Positions 11,131 through 22,147 are shown, numbered from the stretch's first letter. The stretch is 64,000 bases of DNA from Symsagittifera roscoffensis (GCF_963678635.1 NC_087070.1:40551831-40615830); one strand, 5' to 3'. A program made the numbers and translations. Notes: generated by a model not told the origin, from the sequence alone.

Positions 11131-11261
11131 CATAAATAACACTATTTATTGTTAAATGCAGTTCTCAACAAACATAGAGTCTCCCAAAGTTTGGGACAGA
11201 TCTTTGATTTCGTTCAAAATGTAATTGACATCTGAAATTTACAGATGACAATGAAAATTTT

Positions 11262-11490
11262 GACACTGAAATTTAATTAAAGTTTGAAAATGGTAGTACA
11301 TTAAGATTAATATAGTTTACAATTTGTTAAAAAACCTCGAGTCCATGTTCCGTATGCAAATGTTTTTCGTTCTGCACAGTGAAGAGTTTTGCATGGCGGA
11401 ATGGGTAATTGCTACGCCTCCAATCTTATTTTTCATCTTTGAATATCAAAAATTGATTTTTAGGGCAAGCGTAGTCATCCAAATTAAAAA
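11262..11490 (-). repeat. Partial fourth copy of the Y block
   Basis: The downstream 230 bp of the Y gene block (similar to 4,768-4,990 and 6,095-6,320) is present again. It joins directly, at about 11,495, to the middle of a second protein Z copy. The junction truncates both genes. Confidence 0.6.
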
Positions 11491-11961
11491 TCTTTAGTAT
11501 AGTTGATATAGGCAACTTGTGTCATTGCTTCATTCTCTTTTGCGGTGAACAGTTGAATCTGAATGTAGGGAGATTTGTTAACATTGTACTTCTTGATCGT
11601 GACACAAACTTGTCTTCTATTGTAGGATGCTATGTCATACTCTTTGTTGCAGTTGGCAAGCTCCTGATCCATAGTTGACTCCTTGTAAGAATTGAGTTCC
11701 AATACAGGAACGAGTCCTAAGTTTTCAGCATCGTGAATAACAGTATTTCTAATTGCCGAGATTGGTTCTCCTTTTTTTCACCAAGATAGACTTGCTGTCT
11801 TTTTTTGAGTTGCCCCAACTCATTTTTCTTGAATAGTTGAAAGCAGGGTTCAAAATAAATTTTCCCCTTGTAAGATTTTTGGGACCAAGCAAACCTCCCA
11901 ATTTTGTTTGATTTTTTGAGAATTCAATATCGTTGGGACTAGTGTGTTTTCTTGAGTACAA
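11484..11961 (-). pseudogene. Polinton protein 'Z' (PC4-like?), copy 2, truncated
   Basis: Two frames of one gene. The 5' piece (11961-11749) starts at an ATG: 'MYSRKHTSPNDIEFSKNQTK'. The 3' piece (11702-11484) contains 'RRQVCVTIKKY' and 'PYIQIQLF', as in copy 1. The C-terminus after 'AYINY' is replaced by Y-block sequence. This copy supplies the N-terminal start that copy 1 has lost in frame changes. Confidence 0.35.
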
Positions 11962-12870
11962 TTTTCAATAGGAGAACAAACTGATCAGATAAAGAGAAAT
12001 GAGAGAAATGATTTTGAGATTAAATGACATTGGAAGTAAATAATATGAGTCATTCACTTAACCATAAAAGGAAATAGAACTATAATTGGAATTTTCGAGT
12101 GAAATATCCATATATGAAATTATGTAGGTGTTAGTGTTCCTATGTAAATCCTCAATTCTCAGCAAAAATCATTGTTCCAGATGGCTGCAGCTATGTGTCA
12201 AGCTCTTCCCAGCTTTTATTCAGATTTTTGTCAAAAATCGCTATTTATTTCCGTTTCCAGTGATTTGTAGGAAAAATATATAGTAACCAATTATTTTTGT
12301 GTCTCTACCCACAATTCTTACTGTTCTTTGGAAAATTGTAAGTTCCACATACTTCTGATTGGTTCATCTTTCGATCAAATTTTACAACGAGTGGGTAATT
12401 TTCATTTCACATACCAAATTTTTGGTTGTCTTTACACTCTGTACAATTACAGATTTTATTCGAATGTTATTTCATCAACTGGCGAAGTTTTCAATCAACT
12501 TGACTGCGCTGTTAATCACAATTTCAAATGGAAAGGAGCAGAAAAAATGCCAAGTGTTGCAAAGAAAAAACTGTTAAGCAAAAAATTCTAACGTCACTAT
12601 TTATGTTCTAACCAGAAACGAGCTTCCACACAAACTATTGGTTCAGCGTTTCTAGAAAGAGTTCGTAAAGTACAAAACTCAAAAAATGAACATGATTTGT
12701 TAAAAATAATTGACTGTTTTATTGATGGTTATGGATTTGTAAATAGTGATCATGTCAAATTTTCAATAAAAAAAATTTGATAATCCATCTATTTTCTCTC
12801 ATATGTTTACAAAATTACCAATAAATTCGAAGAAAAAAACTCACCAATGTCAAAAAATTTGCAAAGTTTT
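11962..12870. other. Stretch without a clear gene
   Basis: AT-rich. Two overlapping plus-strand frames (12,328-12,591 and 12,359-12,577) and a third stretch to about 12,780 read weakly like a decayed protein, but show no motif I recognise and change frame. An ATTGG (inverted CCAAT) lies at about 12,358. Confidence 0.3.
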
Positions 12871-12878
12871 TCAAAGTT

Positions 12879-13152
12879 GCAAAACACGTTTCAATTTTTT
12901 TTCTCAAATTGTAAGAAGTGTATCAATTTTTTTGACAAAAAGCGAAAAGTGTTTCAATTTGCTTCACAAGGCGCGAAAAGTGTTTCACTTTTTTTAACAA
13001 GATGCGAAAAGTGTTTCAGTTTTTTCTACAAATGTAAAAAGCGTTTCCATTTATTCGACAAAATGCGAAAAGTGTTTTTTTTTCGATGAAATGCAAAAAG
13101 TGTTTCAATTTTTTCTACAAAGTGCCGATGAGTTTTTTTGACAAGATGCAAA
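12879..13152. repeat. 31-bp minisatellite, about 8-9 imperfect units
   Basis: Units of 27-33 bp, consensus close to TGCGAAAAGTGTTTCAATTT followed by a T-rich tract and ACAAA. The open plus-strand frames across it (12,803-13,089) are repeat translations, not a gene. Confidence 0.8.
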
Positions 13153-13393
13153 AACCATTAGGTAGTTTTTAACTTGTGTACATTTTTTCTAGTGTTTTTC
13201 CGAATATGTGTGCAAAAAATATTCGTGTTTCTTAACATATGTCCGAGTTCGGAGAACTAAATTAGGTTTTCATTGTTTTTCAATGGTTTACCCTGAACCT
13301 CTCGTCTATTCTCATAATTAAAACGAAATTGAAGAAATTAATTAATTACAAAGAACAAAAATAATACCAAACAACAATTTTTTACAAAAACAT

Positions 13394-13888
13394 TTAATCA
13401 AAGAGCTGTCGAGCAACAGAAGAGTTCTGGAGGTTCTCTATGAAACGAAGAGCTGGATGAGGTTCCATTGCTGGTGGTTGTTGTGGAGGAGAGTTTTGAG
13501 GCGTCATTGTTTCTGAGGAACCCTCAACTTCCTCTATTGTGATGGGGTTTTCGGCTGATCCTGCTTCCTCCCATCGAAATAGGAAGTCGGCGACTGGTTG
13601 AGCTACAATTCTTGAGTCAGGAATCTCGGGGTAGTTCATTCCCACATGATCAGAAAATTCCTCCATCATTTGCATTGTTCCATGTTGGTTCTCTGTAATG
13701 GGAACTTGCATCATATGCTGTTCGTTGAAATCCTTTCGCATCACTTCCACCATGTGCCGAACTTGGATTGGGATGTCCATTCGTGCCAGAAAAACTCCAG
13801 AGACTGTTTCTCGCACTTGATTTTGTACTAGATCAGGCGAAAATTCTACAGAGTACATGAGATTGCTGTTTTGCACTGAGAAGATCAT
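13394..13888 (-). CDS. Unidentified Polinton-associated protein 'V', intact 164-codon ORF
   Basis: The only undamaged short ORF of the Polinton region. The ATG at 13888 is preferred over an upstream TTG. The first half is mixed alpha/beta-looking; the C-terminal third is Pro/Glu/Ser-rich and probably disordered ('SSETMTPQNSPPQQPPAMEP'), ending in 'LRFIENLQNSSVARQLFD'. It lies about 240 bp downstream of a TATA/CCAAT region at 14,077-14,251. I recognise no domain. Its openness may mean younger age or selection. It could be a virion or transcription-related protein; that is a guess. Confidence 0.5.
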   Translation of the reverse strand: MIFSVQNSNLMYSVEFSPDLVQNQVRETVSGVFLARMDIPIQVRHMVEVMRKDFNEQHMMQVPITENQHGTMQMMEEFSDHVGMNYPEIPDSRIVAQPVADFLFRWEEAGSAENPITIEEVEGSSETMTPQNSPPQQPPAMEPHPALRFIENLQNSSVARQLFD

Positions 13889-13909
13889 TTTGAGCAATAA
13901 ACTGAGTTA

Positions 13910-14480
13910 AAGATTAAAAATAAGAAGGAGCTGAGAGAGGGGAAGCTGACGGAAGATAAGTTGAAATTAGGGTATTTAGAGCTGAGAGAGGAGGTAGTGG
14001 ACGGTAGTTAAGTTGAAAATAAAATGATTTTTAGATAGAAGTTAGGGGTACCTTCAACTCGAATGTGTGGGTTTAACCAATCAGAATTGATTTTCCTTAA
14101 TTGGATTGTAGCCGTGTCCAATCAGATTTCAGCTTCGTTTTATAGGATTCTTGGATAAAAATTGTGTCCAATCGGAAACAAAGCTCCATTTTGAATATTG
14201 CGGTTTCCAATCGAAAAATTGTTTATTTTTGTTCTAGTTGTTGTATCCAATCAGAGACATTTTTAAGGACTTAAATCTTCTAATGATAAAAATATACTTA
14301 AAAACAATTGCAAAAAAAATGACCGAAAGTTGTTAGCAGTAAAAATAAGAAATAAGGCTGTTATAAGTAACAAAAGAAGAATAATTAATAAAAGTAGCAT
14401 CTCTGCAAGTCTTCTCATCAAGTTAACTGAATTTTTTGTTATACTCGATGAGAAGTTGCTGATTTGTGAGCAGATATTCA
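13910..14480 (-). promoter_or_regulatory. TATA box and five CCAAT boxes upstream of protein V, copy 2 of duplicated region
   Basis: Similar over about 570 bp to 7,795-8,373. TATAAAAC lies on the minus strand at 14144-14137, about 250 bp before the V start. CCAAT motifs at 14077, 14118, 14168, 14207 and 14247 are spaced 41, 50, 39 and 40 bp. The upstream end overlaps the 3' end of the coiled-coil gene. Confidence 0.5.
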
Positions 14481-15004
14481 AGTTTTTTGATTTTGATGTA
14501 GATTTGAGACGATAACTCAAAGTTGACCAATTTTTCGAAGCAAACCTCTGGAAATCTGATTCCAAACCGAGTCAAGCAGGATTTTGAACTTTGAAAATCC
14601 TTAAAGAAATGAAGGAATAAAGAACTTTTCTGGGGAGTGTTTACAAATTTGGGTATTGGGTAGGGGATAAAAATTTTTTTTGATGTATTATCGCAAGACT
14701 TTTTGATTAATTTCAAATTCTCGAGAATAAACAAAATTTCTTTCCTGGTGAGGTGTAATTCAGCTGTAAGTTTAAAATTTTGATACGCAATTTGTGGATC
14801 AAAAGTAAACTCTTTGATTGAGTAAGTTTCTCTGAAGAGACCTTTACTTAGTCGGATAACTTCACTTTGGACAACATAAACCTCCAAAAAAATATAAAAA
14901 AATTAAGAGTCAACATATATTTCATCGATAAGAAAAACAATTGGAATTTTTTCTTTTTTCTTGTAAATTAACTCGAGGAAGCTCAAATGTTTTTTGATAG
15001 ACAT
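14423..15004 (-). pseudogene. Unidentified protein 'W' with an in-frame stop
   Basis: The ATG at 15004 opens about 33 codons with 'KIPIVFLIDEIYVDS', then an in-frame TAA (about 14,905). The same frame continues for about 160 codons to 14,423 and ends in a Lys/Ile/Leu-rich helical stretch ('QIYIKIKKLEYLLTNQQLLI'). The 'FLIDEIYVD' strand recalls the catalytic-Asp strand of some RNase H-fold transposases, but that is only a resemblance. I recognise no complete domain. It lies between V and the polymerase, on the opposite strand to the polymerase. Confidence 0.35.
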
Positions 15005-15366
15005 TTTTCAAATAATGATTAAGGTTTTTTTAAAAAAAAATGAACAATTTACTTTTAGGAAATGCTGGATTCTGTTTGGTTGATTTCCAACAAACAGTGT
15101 TACTAAAAGAATACTCATTTCTGATTGGTTGATTTTCCCCAAGGAGCAGTAAATAAAACTTATTTCATTCCTTTTTTTATTTACGTTAAAAGCAATTGCT
15201 CTATACTTTGTATAACTAATTGAAATTGTTTTCAACTATTTTTAACAATCCAAAGTAAGTATAAATAATTGATAAAATTTTTTGGGACATTTTAAACTCC
15301 CAATTTTGTAGGTACCATGTACTTTTGTTCAATTTTGCTACAAGCTAAATCTTCGACATTTTTCAA

Positions 15367-18300
15367 ATGCTTTCACTCAACAGGAATGGGAAAGTGAAAT
15401 GTGAGAACTGTGACAAAGATTACAGGAAGTCCGATGCGGCTCGACATAGGAAAAATTGCGTGCGAGGAGTTATTTCTTGTTCCGAATGTAGGTTTTTCAC
15501 TTACAATCAACAAGAAACGAACTATCACGTAGTCAAAAAACATGCTCCATCAATTTCCAAGCAATCAACGGTTTGCTCTTCTTGCGAAAAAGAGTTTCCG
15601 ATTTACTACTCGCTCCAACAACACCGGAGAAATGAACATGGGGCAAAACAACGGAAGCCAAGTGATACGATGGCAGACTTGAACAAGATTGTGGAGGAGG
15701 AAGTGGAATATGGAGAGAAATTCAAAGAGGAGTTGAGTGCTAATCAACACTTCCTGGTTGACCCTGTGATGGAGAATGGGAGGCATAAGGTATTTAACTT
15801 TCAAATGTCAAAGTCAGATATCAAAATTATCAACGAGAAGCTCAAAGAAGTCTTCAAGCTGGATTCCGCTGCAAAAATCGATATTGCTCTTGGATTTGTT
15901 CTCCGTAATGTCAAAACGGTAGAATATCGGTATTATTATGCACACGAAAACAATACTTTGTTCGAAAACTCGCATTTACTTTGTACCAAAGCGGACTTGA
16001 TTTCAATTTATGGAAAGTTGAAAAGTTTGATATCGTGGAGCAATGCACCCAAGAACGTCAGAACACAAAGTGGAGGTTCAAGTTGATCACAAATGTCACT
16101 ATTTTTGCTGCACTACTGAAAAACATCCCAATGGGATGTCCAGACTCTATCTTGCCTGAACCTTTACTACGACATAAGCAAGTAAACTGTCTTTTACTGG
16201 ACAAAGATGAACAACCATACAAAAATCATCTTTGTCTTTTCCGTGCGTTAACAATGTATTTGCATGGTCATAGTAACATCGATGTTCATACATCACAACT
16301 ATTCACAGATTTTATATCAAAATCTGGATACGATACGAACGTGATAGATGATACAATTTTTCTTTATAACAAGGATCCGCAAAAGCTTATTATCGATTTT
16401 GTAAACAAACTCGAAGTTTTGGCTGAGAAAAGTAAGCTCGAAATAAGAACTAAACTTCAAGATGTTGAAAGTGTAGTGAATGAGCGGAAGTCGAAATTTT
16501 CCAAGAGTTGAATGAAAGATATCGAAATCATTCAACTGAAAATTTTGAATATGAAGACGATTGTATAGAAGATACAGAGGAAACTGATATGTCAACTCAG
16601 TTTTTGAGAATGCAGAAAAATCAGCTGACTGATTTGAAACAAAATCTGGAGAGGTATGTTAACACGTTACCTGTATTTGGGTTTAACAGTGGAAGATATG
16701 ATCTGAACTTGATCAGGAGGTATCTGATTCCCTACTTAATCATTGATAAAGAAGCTGAACCTATGGTTATCAAAAAGGCTAACGATTTCATATCCTTCAA
16801 GTTTGGAGACATACTATTTCTCGACATCATGAAATTTTTTGGGTGGAGCAACATCTCTAGACTCCCTTCTTAAAGCCTGCAAAGCAAGTGAGACAAAAGG
16901 GTTTTTTTCCCTTATGAGTGGTTTGACAGTGCGGACAAGCTCGAGAATGAAGAATTACCTCCATACGAAGCCTTTTTCAGTAAACTGAGAAATAACAACC
17001 CTCTTGAAAAAGACTTGAAGGATTATCAAAAGCTGAGGTCAAATGGACTTGATGAGCAGCAAGCACTAAAAACACTTCAAATCAAGTCAATACCCGCATC
17101 TGGATGAGATAATTACAAATATTTACAGGAGATTTGGCAGAAACATGGAATGACTACAATTAAAGATTTTTTGCAGTGGTACAACAACAAAGATGTTGTT
17201 CCAACCCTTGAAGCAATGCAAAAAAGGTTCAGTTTCATCATCAAAAAGAAATTGATATGTAAAAACTTGGATGTATTCTTCCAAATCTGGTAAATATTTG
17301 TCTGCACAAATCAACCAATGAAAAATTCTACCATTTTTGCGAAAATGATAGAGATTTGTGCGAGCAAATTAGAGAGGATATGAAAGTTTGAATATCAATT
17401 GTGTTTACGCGAAAAGCTGTTGTGGATGAAACCTTTATCAGGGATTTATCAATTGTCTGCAAATCAATTGTTGGACTTGATGCGAGCCAGCTCTATACCT
17501 ATTCAATGCGTCAAGTCATGCCAACAGGATTGTACACAAGATGGGAGTTTGATTTCGATATCCAAAATTCAAGACAAGACATAACCGAACTCGCAATTTT
17601 GAGAACATGGTCATGTCTTACTACCAAGAAACCAGACCAGAATGCAGAATTGTGAGCTTCCACACATCTGGAAAACAAAAGAAAGTTGACTGTTTCAATG
17701 TTGATGGATATTGCGATCACTGCAAAACAGTGTTTGAAGCAATGGGATGCTATTATCATTTATTTCCTTGCCAGGAGATTCGTACCTCACTTAGCGATGA
17801 AGATATTGCGAAAGGAAACAAAAGGAGAGAGATGTATGACTTGATACGTGAGTATATTTGCGAAAAAGGATACAAAATCGAAGAGATGTGGGAATGTGAG
17901 TGGTGGCAAAACTTCAAAACGAAAAAAAATAAAGAATCATATCCGATCCAACTTTCCCTACAAAAGACCTCTCTCTACTGATTCATTATTGGAAAAATTA
18001 AGAAATGGATCTCTTTATGGCTATATTCAGTGTGACTTAGTTGTTCCAGGTCAACTGAAAGCTAAATTTTCTAATTTTCCTCCAATTTTTAAAAATAATG
18101 AAGTTGGAAGAGATGACATTGGGGAATATATGCAGAAATATGCCATTGAAAATGATCTTCTTAAGCATCCCCAGCGAATGCTAATATCTAGTTTCAAACT
18201 AGAAAATGGTTCCATCATTACTCTTCTTTTCAATTTCTACATGGAACTTGACTTTCAGTGTACAAAAGTTTACAGCTTTGTACAGTATCTCCCTCGAAAA

Positions 18301-18966
18301 TGCTTCAACAAGTTTGTTCAGTCGGTTGTTTATCCTAGAAGGGAAGGAGATGAGAACCCTTTATGCGATGTTGTTGCAGAGACTATGAAGCTTTTAGGTA
18401 ATTCAACCTACGGTTACCAGATAATGGATAGATCGAGACATACGATCACAAAGTATTTCAATGATGAGAAAACACACAAAGCAATTAATGAACCTCTCTT
18501 CAAACGATTGAACAACGTTCAGAAAGACTTGTACGAGATTGAGTTACTAAAGTCAACAAATGAGCACAAAGAACCCATAATAGTCGGATTTTTCAATCTG
18601 CAGTATGCAAAGCTGAGAATGCTTGAGCTTTACTACAAATTTTTCGACAAGTTTTTGTGATGTAAATAATTTCGAGGAATTAGAAATGGACACGAATTCG
18701 CTGTTTTTAGCTCTTGCTGAGGAAAATTTGTATGATTGTATTCGTCCGGAGAAAAAAGGTGACTGGGAAAAATTAAGAGAAAAAGATTGCAGAGATTCAT
18801 TTAGAGCAGATTCAAAAACAATTTTTTTTCCACGAACATGCTGTAGCGTTCAGAAGAAGCACGATAAACGAAAGCCTGGTCTGTTCAAAGAAGAATTTAG
18901 GTGTACGGAGTTGCTATGTTTATGCAGCAAGACTTATTGTTGCTATGACAACGAATCGAAAAGATA
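15367..18966 (+). pseudogene. Polinton protein-primed DNA polymerase B, decayed and 3'-truncated
   Basis: Replicative polymerase of the Polinton. Start at ATG 15367. The N-terminus carries Cys/His zinc-finger pairs ('CENCDKDYRKSDAARHRKNC', then 'CSSCEKEF' with HX4H). The Exo II region is visible ('FGFNSGRYDLNLI', about 16,677). The Exo I region falls in an internal deletion near 16,335. Pol motif A survives as 'GLDASQLYTYSM' (usual SLYP changed) and motif B as 'LLGNSTYGYQIMDR' (about 18,395). Motif C reads MDTNS, the second catalytic Asp replaced by Asn. At least seven frame changes occur. Coding sense stops at about 18,955, where unrelated GC-richer DNA begins, so the C-terminus is missing. 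Confidence 0.9.
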
Positions 18967-19290
18967 GTGGAAGAAGTGGTGGGTCTACAAGGCATAACAG
19001 TGTCACAAGACATCGACATAGTAGATGATCACGACCAGGAATGGATCGAGGACCGGTCGAAACCCGAAGTAGAATTCGACGACGAGCAACAAGAGTCATA
19101 CGAAAAAGATCTCACAAATCTGCGAGTCTTGGAGCGGCTGAACGAAATGACATCAGACCCCAAAGAAACCAGTGTCAAGATTCAAGATGTAGATCGTGAA
19201 AGCACGAAATACATCAAAACCGAACGAGATGATCCTTCCTGGGCTGCCCAGGAAGGGCAACTACTCATTCGGCTTCTAACCTCGACTTGA
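18967..19290 (+). CDS. Acidic ORF fragment at the start of the GC-rich block
   Basis: 107 codons, very acidic ('DIDIVDDHDQEWIEDRSKPE'), no recognised domain. It starts right at the junction with the polymerase remnant, so its true 5' end is probably lost. Base composition (about half GC, purine-rich) matches the following ORFs and not the AT-rich polymerase. It may be continuous with the next frame through a frameshift near 19,280. Confidence 0.35.
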   Translation: MEEVVGLQGITVSQDIDIVDDHDQEWIEDRSKPEVEFDDEQQESYEKDLTNLRVLERLNEMTSDPKETSVKIQDVDRESTKYIKTERDDPSWAAQEGQLLIRLLTST

Positions 19291-19984
19291 TATCCGGTAT
19301 GCGATCGACGGAGACGACGATGGATATTTTTGCCAGGGGAGTGGGGGTAAGGCTTACCCACACCGAAAACTTGATAATAAAAAATTAAGAATAGCAAGAG
19401 AGACAGGAGACTTAGAAGCAGAAACAGGCGAGGAACCTAAGAAATCTGACATAGGGAGGGTAGTTGAGTCTTATTTTAACTTAAAAAAGGAGTATTCAAG
19501 TAACATTATATTGACAGATAGTGATTTCATACTCACAAATAGAACATGTGCGATAGGAATCACAGCAGACATGAGTTTTAGGACATCGTTAGCTTCAGAT
19601 TTTAAAAGAGAATACAAAAACATAAAATTCCTTTGGAAGCAAAGACCAGGAGTAGGGGGCGTAGCAGCCTTGCCTCCGGCGACATCACAGATACCGGGAA
19701 AAAACCCATGCTTCTTGGTGACGAGGGCGACGGGGAAGCAGCACGTGGACCCGGAAAACCTAGTCTTGTCCTTGACGAGGTTGAGAGACTTCCTCGTGGA
19801 AAGGGATGTGAAGGAGCTTTCGCTTCCAGTGTACGATCCAAACAGAGGACAACTGCATCCTCGGGAACTGTACGCGCTCATACACGTAATCTTCTCTGAT
19901 ACTAAAATACAAGTATACTTACATAAGAAATATTACTTAAATATAGGCTGCGTTAAGGTGATATGTAAGAGGGTGCCAGACTAA
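19280..19984 (+). pseudogene. Probable macro domain (ADP-ribose-binding) protein fragment
   Basis: Frame open from 19,280 to 19,984 without an ATG in the expected place. From about 19,510 the order fits a Poa1-like macro domain: 'DFILTNRTCAIGITADMSFR', a lid helix 'SLASDFKREYKNI', then 'GVGGVAAL', a strand 'CFLVTRATGK', a helix with 'LRDFLVERDVKELSLPVYDP' and a final helix-strand ('LYALIHVIFSDTKIQVYL'). Macro domains bind or hydrolyse ADP-ribose derivatives. The usual Asn/Gly-rich catalytic loop is poorly kept, so activity is doubtful. The family call is an inference from pattern and needs a profile search. Confidence 0.5.
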
Positions 19985-20250
19985 AGTATGTGTAGTGTGT
20001 GTTATGTGTGTCATGTTATGTTATGTGTAAAGTTATTAAGGTCTTGGGTAAGAAGGGGTTAGTAACCATGAACAACTGAATGATGATCTTAGGAATAGAT
20101 CCAAAGTTTGGACTGTACAATCTTAGGTCGAATTCCAAAATTTTAGAGACCGATTGATTTTAAATATTTTTAGGATCAAAATCTTTTTATCTGACTGTTT
20201 TTAAATGGATTTTAACGAGAAGTTAAATCGAATCGAACCTGAAGAACAGA

Positions 20251-21297
20251 ATGGATATTTTCAACTTGGATGATTTGATGGACCTGGCAGAGGCATATGT
20301 AGGACCGATGGTAGATGCGATCTGTCGTCGGCTAATTGATCGAGACTTCGCTCTGGAGGACCCAGAGGTAGTCATGTTGCTGACCGCTCTGATAAACATC
20401 TTGGGGCATGACAACCGTGGGGACCACCCCACGGAAGTCCTATTGATGGCAGCATACGGAGAGAGGGGAGTACTAGACCGCCCGAACATGAGAGTGATGA
20501 GGTGGACATATCAACAAGGTGAAATGCCTTTGCCCTCCAAGCCCAAGCCTGGGCTGACGAGAATGCATCAGGAGATGAACAGCGAGGCTGCCTCGTCTGG
20601 TTCACCACTGAGAGCAGCTGTGCCACCAAAGAGGGCGAAAGTAGAACAAGGGGTTCAAACGAACCGGACCATGCAAGATCTAGATGGAGTGAAAGACGAG
20701 CTGAAAAAGACAAGAAGGGAGCTGGATGAGATGACTAAAACCATGCTCAGTACGGAGGAAGACAGGGACATGTGGAAGAGATTGTTTAAAGGCTGCAACA
20801 AAAAGCAGAGCGAAGAAATTGAGCACTTGAGGCGGGATTACAAAGAGCGGATGGCGTTGACAACAGCCGTGGAGAAGGTGATACCTGCAAGGAGTGGTCC
20901 TCGTGGGCAGTCCCCGATGGAGCTCTTAATGCCTCAAGAAATGAGTCAGACAACGGAAACACGACTCCCGACAACAACAGGTCGAGTGACAATCCCGGAC
21001 CCTAGTGACACCTTGGGTGACCCAGACGTGAAACAAACGGTGAAGAGGCTGATAGAGACAGCTGGACGACTAGTCGCCAACAAGAAAGCGCCAGGTTCCG
21101 GGGTGACTGCACCCTATGGAACAATCGACGATGCGGGTAGAGTACGACTCTCCCGAAGCGTGATGACCAAAGAGGGAGTTAGCGACACAACGCCACCAAT
21201 GGGGAGCTCTAAGGTCCCAGAGAGAAAAATACGGAAGATGCCAGCGAAGAAAGTGTCTCGAGTAATAGACATACTAAAGAACAATCAGTTCAGATAA
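20251..21297 (+). CDS. Coiled-coil protein, 348 codons, upstream half of an SGNH-hydrolase reading frame
   Basis: ATG 20251. The N-terminal about 75 residues are helical and acidic. Residues about 145-205 form a Lys/Glu-rich coiled coil ('DGVKDELKKTRRELDEMTKT'). The rest is Pro/Thr/Arg-rich and ends in a basic segment. The stop at 21,295 is followed in the same frame by the SGNH-hydrolase segment, so this is probably the N-terminal part of one longer protein now cut by a nonsense codon. Coiled coil plus esterase recalls ORF1/Gag-like proteins of some retroelements. It could equally be a viral phosphoprotein-like gene. Confidence 0.5.
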   Translation: MDIFNLDDLMDLAEAYVGPMVDAICRRLIDRDFALEDPEVVMLLTALINILGHDNRGDHPTEVLLMAAYGERGVLDRPNMRVMRWTYQQGEMPLPSKPKPGLTRMHQEMNSEAASSGSPLRAAVPPKRAKVEQGVQTNRTMQDLDGVKDELKKTRRELDEMTKTMLSTEEDRDMWKRLFKGCNKKQSEEIEHLRRDYKERMALTTAVEKVIPARSGPRGQSPMELLMPQEMSQTTETRLPTTTGRVTIPDPSDTLGDPDVKQTVKRLIETAGRLVANKKAPGSGVTAPYGTIDDAGRVRLSRSVMTKEGVSDTTPPMGSSKVPERKIRKMPAKKVSRVIDILKNNQFR

Positions 21298-22147
21298 AAC
21301 TTCACGGGAGTCCCGGAGACAGATCCGATAGCTTGCTTCAATCGAGCGACTTGGAACCCGGCAGTGAACCTACAGCAACGACCGCTGGGGACATCACATC
21401 TGATACTGGGAGACAGCTTAGTCAGAGTGCTCTCAAATTTGAGGACCTCTTGGGTCACCACGGTGATGGCCTTCTGAGGCGCGACGATAGCCCAGTTTTT
21501 TCGGATGGTGATGATCCTGGTTGGAACGAATAACATCTCGAGAAACTCAGATGAGGAGGAAGCAGTATGGGAATCAATGATGGTGTGCTTGTTTACTACT
21601 CTCTGGCAGAAGTTCAACTGCGCGGTACTGACCGTTTCCACTGTGCCAATGAATGCAAGGAACTTGTAAGCACCAGGGAGAAGGCACAACGAAGGAGTAG
21701 TCATATGGAAAAATATCTTGAGGAATCTCGCAAGTCGGAATGAACATCGAACATGAGTTGAGAGCTATGGATCAGGCCAGGCTGACCACGGACGGCATCC
21801 ACTTCGATAATATAGAAGGACAGGCTTGGTTGAACAGAGTCTTCCAAGGGCGATTGGATGAGTTGGAAGTAGAACTTTTTGACACAGGGGTGCTAAAGGA
21901 GGAGGAAACAAGGAACGAACCGGTGATAACCACCCATGTGCTTCCGAACCTGGAAACACGCTTGGGGACGGTCCCGGCCGTGACGAACTATAGACAGCAG
22001 AGCTCTAGCAAACCAGGTCAAAGAACAGACGTTCAAGATCGATTGGGAGAAGCGACGATGAGGAGGACAGTTCATCCTAGGAGAAGACTGGGGCCTGTCA
22101 ACCCGATGGAGGAGACAACTAGCACGTCTAGATCAGACACGAGATAG
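21298..22147 (+). pseudogene. SGNH/GDSL-hydrolase (esterase-like) domain, with internal stops
   Basis: In the frame of the preceding coiled-coil ORF: block I 'LILGDSLVRV' (GDS at 21,409-21,417), an in-frame TGA at 21,475, then block III 'ILVGTNNISR' (GTNN at 21,523-21,534). After another stop and a frame change, block V appears as 'TTDGIHFDNIEGQAWLNR' (DGIH at 21,791-21,802). The catalytic triad residues (Ser, Asn, Asp/His) are thus all present across frames, in the order and spacing of a small SGNH hydrolase. The C-terminal tail (to 22,147) is Arg/Pro/Thr-rich and disordered. The active-site pattern is good, but the gene is interrupted. Confidence 0.6.

Noticed and set aside
12803-13089. Two Phe/Lys/Cys-rich ORFs
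   Set aside because: Pure translation of the 31-bp minisatellite.
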